Source: Oscillospiraceae bacterium
Lineage (GTDB): Bacteria; Bacillota; Clostridia; Oscillospirales; CAG-272
DNA length: 38,601 nucleotides
Assembly: GCA_015064855.1 (NCBI GenBank)
Contig: SVRK01000004.1
Coordinates: forward strand, 193,445-232,045
Reading direction: 5' to 3'
Every line of letters begins with the position of its first letter. Position 1 is the first letter of the stretch. Position numbers and translations under genes: made by a program. Below the pieces are notes generated by a model. The model saw nothing but the letters and a program-made list of their open reading frames with translations, made no database searches and was not told where the DNA came from. Shown one piece after another: positions 31,448 to 38,360 of this stretch.

Positions 31448-33079
31448 ATTACATATTTCCGATATTAAATACAATGAAATGCCAACGCATGGCATATCGT
31501 ATTCCGATGAGGAATTGTACGTGTCAACGGAGTGATAGCCAACTCCGACAGCACCGGGGATAAACGGGGTTGACGGGAAAAATTGACCGTAGGAATGGTG
31601 CTGACAGTTGTTGTAGCCAACACCTCTTATTCTACTTGAATCAAGATCGTTAGCGCCCAAAAGATTGTCGAGAATTGATTGCGCGTAGCCCATATATTTC
31701 GAGTCGCTTAGCGCCTTCGCTCCCTTTGCAAGGAAAAGACCTATGTAAGCGCCGTAGCTCGGGTGGAAGCACGAATTCTTTTGGTAATAGTAATTCCCAA
31801 ATTTCAAAAGCTCACCCATTGACTCTCTGCGCGTTTTCCCCTCGTGACCGTCAATAATATCAAGGTCGGAGTCGGAATAAATAAGGTCGGGCGTTTGCCA
31901 AACGGATTTATCCAAAAACTCGCAAATTGAGTCAAGCACGGATGAAATCTTGCTTTTTAAATTGCAAAAATCACCCAAAAGCTCGTAAGCGTCGTATAGG
32001 CAGAGAAGTCCACCCATAAGCCAAGAATATGAGCAGGAGGCGGTAACAAGCTTGCCGTTTGCTTCGCCTCTTATCAAGGCAAAGCCGTCAACCAGCTCTA
32101 GTATTTTTGGTGTTTGTAATTTAATCAAATCGAGATATTTCTTTTCTCCCGTTGCGCGATACAAATCGTGGGAAACCGTGATTTGATAAGCGATATCAGA
32201 GGTTGAGTCCCTCTCGCACTGTTCGTAGAACGAGTCGGGGTCCATACCGAAGGGGTATTTTTCGGGATGCTTGTAAACGCCCGACGGTCTTTCTTTACCC
32301 ATTAAAAAATCGTAGGAAAGAATGGCTTTTTCAAGACATTTTTTTGCAAAAGAAAAATCATTATCCTTGAAATAAAGATAACCGAGTGCAAGACATGAGG
32401 TAACGTTCCATTGGGCAGATGATGGGGCGGGGGACTTATAAAACTCTCTGCCATCCCAGCCGAACGGGGAGCTCAACGTGTTGTACATCGCGCCGTTTTC
32501 CCCTATTACCTTTATATAATATTCTAGCGCCCATTTTGCTTCGTCGGTAAGCAGAATTTTACCCCACTCGCTTTTGTCCTTCAGAGCAAAACGGAGAAGC
32601 CCAACAACACCGATTGAAACACCACCGGGAGATTTGCGTAAGTCGCATGATTGATGGTAGCCACCGCTCAAATCAACGCGCTCTCCCGTTTCCTTGATAA
32701 AGCCGTCGTCTAAATGGCAAGCGCCATTCCAACCAAGAGGATGACCGCATCTTTGATATTTAAAATATTCAAGCATAACTCTCTGGCAAATGTCGTATGC
32801 TCCATCGTATATAACAAACTGTCGACTGCGAAAACCGCCCGCCTCAATAAAATAATCACCGTCAGAGGTAATTGACGAAAAATCGCCAACGAAATATCGT
32901 TTGCCGTCCTCGTTATGTTCCTGTAATTTACCCGTAAACACTTTTCTTTCTTCGACGTTTTCAATTAAATATATATCAAACGTCTCACAGCCCGATTTGT
33001 TTTCCGTTAAAACAAACCTTTTTTGTGAGCTTTTTAAAAAACCGCGTTGATTTACCCTTATCGCATTTTGAAAATTCAT
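31445..33079 (-). CDS. GH9-like glycoside hydrolase (cytoplasmic)
   Basis: A 544-residue protein with the architecture of CelD-type family 9 enzymes: an N-terminal immunoglobulin-like domain (about 1-92, starting AIRVNQRGFLKSSQKRFVL) and an (alpha/alpha)6 barrel. The base-carrying motif usually reads GGWYDAGD; here it is SGGYHQSCD, keeping only the last aspartate (D146). The C-terminal end has HHSYGQ and SEYDMPCVG, with E526 at the place of the catalytic acid. There is no signal peptide, so the substrate would be an imported oligosaccharide; members of this type include exo-glucosaminidases and beta-glucosidases. The start is the ATG at 33079, with GGGGGA four bases before it; an upstream TTG overlaps that ribosome site. 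Confidence 0.82.
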   Translation of the reverse strand: MNFQNAIRVNQRGFLKSSQKRFVLTENKSGCETFDIYLIENVEERKVFTGKLQEHNEDGKRYFVGDFSSITSDGDYFIEAGGFRSRQFVIYDGAYDICQRVMLEYFKYQRCGHPLGWNGACHLDDGFIKETGERVDLSGGYHQSCDLRKSPGGVSIGVVGLLRFALKDKSEWGKILLTDEAKWALEYYIKVIGENGAMYNTLSSPFGWDGREFYKSPAPSSAQWNVTSCLALGYLYFKDNDFSFAKKCLEKAILSYDFLMGKERPSGVYKHPEKYPFGMDPDSFYEQCERDSTSDIAYQITVSHDLYRATGEKKYLDLIKLQTPKILELVDGFALIRGEANGKLVTASCSYSWLMGGLLCLYDAYELLGDFCNLKSKISSVLDSICEFLDKSVWQTPDLIYSDSDLDIIDGHEGKTRRESMGELLKFGNYYYQKNSCFHPSYGAYIGLFLAKGAKALSDSKYMGYAQSILDNLLGANDLDSSRIRGVGYNNCQHHSYGQFFPSTPFIPGAVGVGYHSVDTYNSSSEYDMPCVGISLYLISEICN

Positions 33080-33111
33080 ATTATCCCCCAAAAGATGGAT
33101 TATCTAAAAAT

Positions 33112-33140
33112 AGTATACCATTTCAGTAGGCGAAATTCAA
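33112..33140 (-). promoter_or_regulatory. promoter of the GH9-like gene
   Basis: On the minus strand TTGAAT (33135-33140) and TATACT (33112-33117), 17 bases apart. Confidence 0.7.
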
Positions 33141-33169
33141 TATATAAATCGTATGGGATAGGCAAAATT

Positions 33170-33230
33170 AGCCTTCCCTAAGAGGGAAGGCGGCGGAAAA
33201 GCCGACGGCTGAGTAGAGCTGGCTGACACG
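33170..33230. repeat. palindromic repeat (CCTTCCCT...AGGGAAGG)
   Basis: A hairpin CCTTCCCT-AAG-AGGGAAGG followed by CGGCGGAAAAGCCG and GAGCTGGCTGAC. It belongs to the class of Firmicute intergenic palindromes that includes the repeat at 37490-37536, but shares little direct identity with it. Confidence 0.5.
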
Positions 33231-33247
33231 GATAAAAATGATATCTT

Positions 33248-33312
33248 ACCCCCTTCGACAGCCCGTTTGTTGCTTTACGACATTTCCCCTCGCAGGGAAA
33301 TAACTCTTTGCT
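33248..33312 (-). repeat. dispersed repeat family C, copy 2 (inverted)
   Basis: The minus strand reads TTATTTCCCTGCGAGGGG, AAATGTCGTAAAGCAACAAA and CGGGCTGTCG, matching 23441-23490 with few substitutions. The rest of the 306-base gap between the GH9-like and XRE genes shows no coding sequence. Confidence 0.65.
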
Positions 33313-33353
33313 CAAAACGGTTCACTTCATTTCATAGGTGATTGTTAATTTCA

Positions 33354-33386
33354 TAAAAAAACACCGCTCGTTGAAACGGCGGTGTT
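33354..33386 (-). terminator. terminator of the XRE regulator gene
   Basis: ACACCGC and GCGGTGT pair around a loop; on the minus strand a seven-T run follows. It abuts the stop codon. Confidence 0.75.
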
Positions 33387-33619
33387 TATTCTTTTTTGGC
33401 TATTTCATTTTCAATAAGCTTAACAAGCTCGCTCGGCTTGATTTGTAGGGCATCCGCAATTTTAAAAAGAGTTTCCATGGTAGGCTTTCGTTCTCCTCGC
33501 TCGATTGCGCTCAGGTGCGTTCTTCCAATGTCTGCAAGACCACTGACAACCTCCTGTGAAAGACCCTTTTGCTCTCTAACCCTGCCAATAACGCAACCAA
33601 CAATGATTGGATCTAACAT
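33386..33619 (-). CDS. XRE-family helix-turn-helix regulator
   Basis: A 77-residue DNA-binding protein made only of the Cro/C1-type HTH: IGRVREQKGLSQEVVSGLADIGRTHLSAIERGERKPTMETLFKIADALQIKPSEL, with the recognition helix around RTHLSAIERG. It has no sensor domain. The ATG at 33619 is preceded by AAGGA. It is divergent from the leucine-rich-repeat lipoprotein, and the 120-base gap carries two near-identical 16-base direct repeats, so it probably controls that gene and perhaps itself. Confidence 0.9.
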   Translation of the reverse strand: MLDPIIVGCVIGRVREQKGLSQEVVSGLADIGRTHLSAIERGERKPTMETLFKIADALQIKPSELVKLIENEIAKKE

Positions 33620-33667
33620 AATATAAACTATCCTTTTTTATTTTATTTTAAATAATTCTTGACATCA

Positions 33668-33703
33668 AATTGAATACATATGTTGACAATTGAATACAAA
33701 TGT
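33668..33703. promoter_or_regulatory. two direct repeats AATTGAATACAWATGT (operator candidate)
   Basis: AATTGAATACATATGT (33668-33683) and AATTGAATACAAATGT (33688-33703) differ at one base and start 20 bases apart, about two helical turns. The second lies in the spacer of the lipoprotein gene's promoter. Confidence 0.6.
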
Positions 33704-33711
33704 GTTATTCT
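33683..33711 (+). promoter_or_regulatory. promoter of the LRR lipoprotein gene
   Basis: TTGACA (33683-33688) and TATTCT (33706-33711), 17 bases apart. The direct repeat occupies the spacer. Confidence 0.6.
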
Positions 33712-33739
33712 TGACTTATAAAATAAAAAGGAGAGAACT

Positions 33740-36700
33740 ATGAAAAACAAATTATTATTACTATTAGTTTTGGCAATTGTTTTGTCGTTTGTGCTTTGCG
33801 CCTGTGGCGAAAGCGCCGACACCGAAACAAACACAAATACCGAAACGAACATGGAAACGAACACGGAAACGAGTACAGAAACCGAGCCGGACGCAGGCAC
33901 TGCCGGCTCAACGAGCACCGAGTCAGACACCAACACTGAGGTAGAATCGGGAACCGATACCGAGGGCGAGAGTGATACCGATAGTGAAACGGCAACTGAC
34001 ACCGAAACGGATACAGAAACGGATGTTGAAACAGAAACCGACACGGAAACAGATACAGACACCGAAACCGAAACTGAAACTGACACAGAAACCGAGACTG
34101 AAACTGAAACAGAAACAGAAACGGAGCCGGACGAGCCCGAGCACGTGCATACCGAGGAAATTTTGCCGGCAGTTGAGCCAACCTGTACCGAGACAGGCTT
34201 AACCGAGGGCAAAAAGTGCTCTGAATGTGGAGAGATCTTGGTTGAGCAAGAGGAAGTTCCTGCATCACATAAAGAGGAGATTATCCCGGCAGTTGAGCCA
34301 ACCTGCATCGATGATGGTCTTACCGAGGGCAAAAAGTGCTCCGAGTGCGGTGAAATTTTAGTTGAGCAAACAACGATTGATGCAAAAGGGCACACTGAGG
34401 AAACAATTGAAGGCAAAGATGCGACCTGCACAAAAACAGGCTTGACAGAGGGCAAAAAGTGCTCCGTGTGTGGTGAAATTTTAGTTGAGCAAATAATAAC
34501 AGAAGCGTTAGGACATAGATATAAAAACGATTACACCTGTACTGTATGTGGTGAAACACTTACAACGACCGAGGGGCTTGTATACGAATTGAGCGAAGAT
34601 GAAAAATATTATACAGTAACGGGAATTAGCACCTACGATGCGGATATAGTCATTCCGCATACATACAAAGGGTTGCCTGTAACTGCTATAGGTCAAAACG
34701 CATTCAAGTCCAAAACAAGTATGGAAAGTGTCACGATACCTAATAGTATAATGACTATAAACGGTGGTGCGTTTGCGAATTGCTATTGGCTAACAAGCGT
34801 AAACTATCTTGGAACAATAGAACAATGGTGTAATATATCTTTTAAATATTATAGTTCAAATCCATTACATAGAGCAGAAAACTTGTATATTAACGGAGAG
34901 CTTGTAACTAATCTTGTGCTCCCTGATACAATAACAGAAATAAAAGCTTATGCGTTCTATAACTGCAAATCACTAACAAACGTAACTATCCCGAATAGTG
35001 TAACATCAATAGGAGAATATGCGTTCTATGAATGTGCATCGCTTGAAGAGATAACTATACCAAATGGCGTAACTACTATAGGAACCGCTGCGTTTGATGG
35101 TTGTACAGCTGTTGCCGAAATCAACTTCAATGCAACGGCAATGAATAATTTATATTTAGAAAGTTGTGTGTTTAATGACGTAGGAAAAGACGGAGAAGGT
35201 ATAAACGTAACGATAGGAAAAGACGTAACAAAAATACCTGCTTATTTATTCTGTCCATATAGTTCTGATTCTTCATATTCACCAAAGATAACAATCATAG
35301 TATTTGAAGAAGGTAGCGTTTGTGAAAGTATAGGAAACTCTGCGTTCTCTGGTTGCGACTCGCTTACAGAGATAACTATACCTGATAGCGTAAAGTCTAT
35401 AGGAGACTATGCGTTCCGTGACTGCACCTCGCTTACAAGTGTAACAATAGGTGATAGCGTAACATCAATAGGAGAAGATGCGTTCTCTGGTTGCGACTTG
35501 CTTACAGAGATAACTATACCAAATGGCGTAACATCTATAGGACACGATGCGTTCTACGACTGCGACTCACTTACAAGCATAATAATTCCTAACAGCTTAA
35601 CGTCTATAGGAGATTATGCGTTCTGTAATTGCACAAGTCTAACAAGCGTAAACTATCTTGGAACAATAGAGGAATGGTGTAATATAGAGTTTGGCGATGC
35701 AAAGTCAAATCCATTATACTATGCAAAAAATCTATATCTAAACGGAGAGCTTGTAACTAACCTTGTGCTCCCTGATACAATAACGGAAATAAAAGCTTAT
35801 GCGTTTGTTGGTGGTGATTTTACAAGCATAACTATACCAAATGGCGTAACGTCTATAGGACGCTGGGCATTCTGGGATTGTGGCTCACTTACAAGCATAA
35901 TAATTCCTAACAGCTTAACGTCTATAGGAGATTATGCGTTCCGTGGCTGTGCCTCGCTTAAAGAGATAGTAATCCCAAATAGCGTAACAACAATACGAGC
36001 ATTTACGTTCGCTGGTTGCACCTCGCTAACAAGCATAGTAATGCCCAATAGTGCAATGTCTATAGGAGAAAAGGCGTTCGCTGACTGCACCTCACTTGTC
36101 AGTATAACAATACCTAGTGGCGTAACATCTATAGGATATGATGCGTTCTTTAATTGCACAGCTCTTACTAAAATCAATTTTAATGCAGCAGCAATGAATG
36201 ATTTAAGTTCAAGCAGCGTATTTTATGATGTGGGAAAAGAAGGAAAAGGAATTACTGTAACAATAGGTAAAGAGGTAACTAAAATACCTGCTTGTTTATT
36301 CCTAGATTATTCAAGATCACCAAAGATAACAAGCGTAGTGTTTGAAGAAGGTGGCGTTTGTGAAAGCATAGGAAACTCTGCGTTCTTTGGTTGCGACTCG
36401 CTTACAGAGATAACTATACCTGATAGCGTAAAGTCTATAGGAGACTATGCGTTCCGTGGTTGCAGCTCGCTAACAAGTGCAACAATAGGAAATGGCGTAA
36501 CATCTATAGGAAACTATGCGTTCCGTGGTTGCAGCTCGCTAACAAGTGCAACAATAGGAAATGGCGTAACATCTATAGGAAACTATGCGTTCTGTGGTTG
36601 CAATTCGCTGTACACGGTAACCATAGGTAATAGTGTAACCTTGATAGGGGACAGTGCGTTCTGGGATTGCCACAAACTTGTAGAGGTGTATAATTTATCT

Positions 36701-37450
36701 TCTCTTAATATAACTGCCGGTTCAAGTAGTAATGGATACATAGGCTATTATGCAATGGTAGTACATACATCTTTAGATGAAGAAAGTATAATCAAAACAA
36801 CACAAGACGGATATGTGTTTGCACATGTAAGTGATGATGAAATTTATCTTGTTGATTACACGGGAAATGAAACAGAGCTTACCTTACCTGAAAGCTATAA
36901 TGATAAAAATTATAAAATGAATCAATATGTTTTCTATGAACGTGATGATATAACAAAGGTAATAATTCCAGATAGTGTAACATCTATAGGACGCGATGCG
37001 TTCTACGGCTGCAACTCGCTAACAAGTGCAACAATAGGAAATGGCGTAACATCTATAGGACACGATGCGTTCTACGGCTGCGACTCACTAAAGAGCATAA
37101 CAATAGGAAATGGCGTAACATCTATAGGACACTATGCGTTCTGTGGTTGCAATTCGCTGGACACGGTAACCATAGGTAATAGTGTTACCTTGATAGAGGA
37201 CAGTGCGTTCTCTAGTTGCAAATCGCTAACAAGCATAGTAATACCCAATAGCGTAACGTCTATAGGAGGCAATGCATTCTCTGGTTGCACCTTGCTCACA
37301 ATATATTGCGAAGCGACTGAACAGCCAAGCGACTGGTCGAGTAGCTGGAACTCTTCAAACTGCCCTGTATATTGGTACAGTGAAACCGCACCTGCAACCG
37401 AGGGCAACTACTGGCACTACGTTGACGGGGTTGTCACTATTTGGCAATAA
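33740..37450 (+). CDS. BspA-like leucine-rich-repeat lipoprotein
   Basis: A 1236-residue predicted surface lipoprotein. In order: lipoprotein signal with lipid-bearing C22 (LCAC); an acidic Thr-Glu/Asp linker (about 24-132); three 40-residue Cys units (C149, C189, C230 phased) of the form PTCTETGLTEGKKCSECGEILVEQ, and a last CTVCGE near 267; then to about residue 1190 some 30 copies of the 23-residue Treponema/BspA-type repeat (e.g. IPNSVTSIGEYAFYECASLEEIT); and a C-terminal cap with CPVYWYS and YWHYVDGVVTIWQ. Such repeats mediate adhesion to host proteins or other bacteria in BspA; here function is inferred. The repeat region contains recent duplications, including a perfect 69-base tandem copy. 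The ATG follows AAGGAGAG. Probably controlled by the divergent XRE regulator. Confidence 0.93.
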   Translation: MKNKLLLLLVLAIVLSFVLCACGESADTETNTNTETNMETNTETSTETEPDAGTAGSTSTESDTNTEVESGTDTEGESDTDSETATDTETDTETDVETETDTETDTDTETETETDTETETETETETETEPDEPEHVHTEEILPAVEPTCTETGLTEGKKCSECGEILVEQEEVPASHKEEIIPAVEPTCIDDGLTEGKKCSECGEILVEQTTIDAKGHTEETIEGKDATCTKTGLTEGKKCSVCGEILVEQIITEALGHRYKNDYTCTVCGETLTTTEGLVYELSEDEKYYTVTGISTYDADIVIPHTYKGLPVTAIGQNAFKSKTSMESVTIPNSIMTINGGAFANCYWLTSVNYLGTIEQWCNISFKYYSSNPLHRAENLYINGELVTNLVLPDTITEIKAYAFYNCKSLTNVTIPNSVTSIGEYAFYECASLEEITIPNGVTTIGTAAFDGCTAVAEINFNATAMNNLYLESCVFNDVGKDGEGINVTIGKDVTKIPAYLFCPYSSDSSYSPKITIIVFEEGSVCESIGNSAFSGCDSLTEITIPDSVKSIGDYAFRDCTSLTSVTIGDSVTSIGEDAFSGCDLLTEITIPNGVTSIGHDAFYDCDSLTSIIIPNSLTSIGDYAFCNCTSLTSVNYLGTIEEWCNIEFGDAKSNPLYYAKNLYLNGELVTNLVLPDTITEIKAYAFVGGDFTSITIPNGVTSIGRWAFWDCGSLTSIIIPNSLTSIGDYAFRGCASLKEIVIPNSVTTIRAFTFAGCTSLTSIVMPNSAMSIGEKAFADCTSLVSITIPSGVTSIGYDAFFNCTALTKINFNAAAMNDLSSSSVFYDVGKEGKGITVTIGKEVTKIPACLFLDYSRSPKITSVVFEEGGVCESIGNSAFFGCDSLTEITIPDSVKSIGDYAFRGCSSLTSATIGNGVTSIGNYAFRGCSSLTSATIGNGVTSIGNYAFCGCNSLYTVTIGNSVTLIGDSAFWDCHKLVEVYNLSSLNITAGSSSNGYIGYYAMVVHTSLDEESIIKTTQDGYVFAHVSDDEIYLVDYTGNETELTLPESYNDKNYKMNQYVFYERDDITKVIIPDSVTSIGRDAFYGCNSLTSATIGNGVTSIGHDAFYGCDSLKSITIGNGVTSIGHYAFCGCNSLDTVTIGNSVTLIEDSAFSSCKSLTSIVIPNSVTSIGGNAFSGCTLLTIYCEATEQPSDWSSSWNSSNCPVYWYSETAPATEGNYWHYVDGVVTIWQ
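36444..36581 (+). repeat. perfect tandem duplication of 69 bases within the LRR gene
   Basis: 36444-36512 and 36513-36581 are identical, and identity continues 9 bases into the third unit. Each copy encodes one 23-residue repeat (RGCSSLTSATIGNGVTSIG plus NYAF). Identity at synonymous sites shows the copying is very recent. Confidence 0.9.
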
Positions 37451-37458
37451 AATCAAGC

Positions 37459-37488
37459 AAAAAAGAGCCGATTCGGCTCTTTTTATTT
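37459..37488 (+). terminator. terminator of the LRR lipoprotein gene
   Basis: AGAGCCG-ATT-CGGCTCT preceded by an A-run and followed by TTTTATTTT. Almost the same hairpin as 31420-31447. Confidence 0.85.
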
Positions 37489-37489
37489 T

Positions 37490-37536
37490 GGCCCCTTTGT
37501 GCAAAGGGGGCTGTCAGCCGCGCTGACTGGGGGATT
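37490..37536. repeat. palindromic intergenic repeat overlapping the tepA 3' end
   Basis: On the minus strand AATCCCCCAGTCAGCGCGG, then CTGACAGCCCCCTTTGCACA, then AAGGGGCC. It contains GTCAGC/GCTGAC and CCCCTTT/AAAGGGG stems. It is the kind of short repeat found many times in gut Firmicute genomes. It supplies the last six codons and the stop of tepA. Confidence 0.6.
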
Positions 37537-38194
37537 GATTTTCTTTTATCATCCCATTCAAGCATTCAAGCGCGTCTGAGAGTCCGCCAACTGCATCAAT
37601 TAGTCCGCAAGAAACTGCTTCCTCGCCGTCGATTACCGAGCCGGTGTCTGTTGCTATTTGGTCGGTTGCCATCATAAGAGAGGTCAGCTTTTCTTCACTT
37701 ATTTTCGAGTGTCCACACACAAAGGAAACAATTCTTGACTGCATTCTTTCAAAATAGTAGTACGTTTGAGGTGAGCCCACAACTGTTCCGCTGATTCTGA
37801 CGGGGTGAATTGTCATTGTGGCAGAGGGCACAATAAAGGATTTCTTTGCCGATACCGCCAATGGTACGCCTATTGAGTGTCCGCCGCCAAGCACGAGTGA
37901 AACCGTTGGTTTTTTCATACTGGCAATTAGCTCGGCAATCGCAAGACCTGCCTCAACGTCGCCACCCATCGTATTTAATATAATAAGAAGACCTTCAATT
38001 TCCTTGCTTTGCTCAATAGACACAAGAAGCGGAACAATGTGCTCGTATTTTGTTGACTTTTGTTCGCTCGGCAGAGTATAGTGCCCCTCAATTTGACCGA
38101 TTATGCTAATACAATGAATTTTATCAAGCTCAATTCCACCGCTTTTTTCAATTATTTCTAATTTGTCAAGCTCTTCGTTTCTTTCTTCTTCCAT
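37514..38194 (-). CDS. tepA: ClpP-like serine protease TepA
   Basis: ClpP-fold protease of the TepA/YmfB group, which in Bacillus is linked to protein export and signal-peptide turnover. The 226-residue protein has NTMGGDVEAGLAIAELI, the nucleophile region LGGGHSIGVPLAVS with S107 and the catalytic His in MTIHP (H130); an acidic partner follows near the conserved TDTGSVIDGEEAVSCGLID segment. No signal peptide or Clp-ATPase docking partner is seen nearby. The ATG at 38194 follows AGGAG. The last residues SPSQRG and the stop codon are encoded by a dispersed repeat, so the native C-terminus has probably been replaced or extended. Confidence 0.9.
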   Translation of the reverse strand: MEEERNEELDKLEIIEKSGGIELDKIHCISIIGQIEGHYTLPSEQKSTKYEHIVPLLVSIEQSKEIEGLLIILNTMGGDVEAGLAIAELIASMKKPTVSLVLGGGHSIGVPLAVSAKKSFIVPSATMTIHPVRISGTVVGSPQTYYYFERMQSRIVSFVCGHSKISEEKLTSLMMATDQIATDTGSVIDGEEAVSCGLIDAVGGLSDALECLNGMIKENQSPSQRG

Positions 38195-38206
38195 TATTTT
38201 CTCCTA

Positions 38207-38320
38207 TATCTAAATAATATGTAATTATTTTTATCTAAATAGATACTAAATATACCAATAAATATCAATATTCGATACTATATTTAGAATGAGAAAAATT
38301 ATTTAAAAAATTTTCAAAAA
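38207..38320. other. AT-rich gap between tepA and the rRNA leader promoter
   Basis: No coding sequence. TATCTAAATA occurs at 38207-38216 and 38232-38241, the second continuing into a TATCTAAATAGATA palindrome, followed by AAATATA...TATATTT. The run just before 38326 is A/T only and could act as an UP element for the next promoter. Confidence 0.5.
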
Positions 38321-38325
38321 AGGTA

Positions 38326-38354
38326 TTGACAAAGTAAAAAGTGTTTGATATAAT
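38326..38354 (+). promoter_or_regulatory. strong promoter, probably of an rRNA operon
   Basis: TTGACA (38326-38331) and TATAAT (38349-38354), 17 bases apart, with extended TG and an A/T-rich stretch upstream. The transcribed region has no open frame but several GC-rich hairpins. Confidence 0.75.
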
Positions 38355-38360
38355 AGCAAG

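Noticed and set aside
31306..31563. Plus-strand open frame across the end of citrate synthase and the GH9-like gene
   Set aside because: It crosses two terminator hairpins and is antisense to the GH9-like gene; no domain is recognisable.
33643..34455. Ser/Val-rich 270-codon open frame opposite the LRR lipoprotein linker
   Set aside because: Antisense shadow of the TE/TD repeat; the frame runs across the divergent promoter and has no ribosome site.
34700..37300. Regularly spaced repeats as a possible CRISPR array
   Set aside because: The 69-base periodicity is a 23-codon leucine-rich repeat in a continuous reading frame; spacers are not unique sequences.
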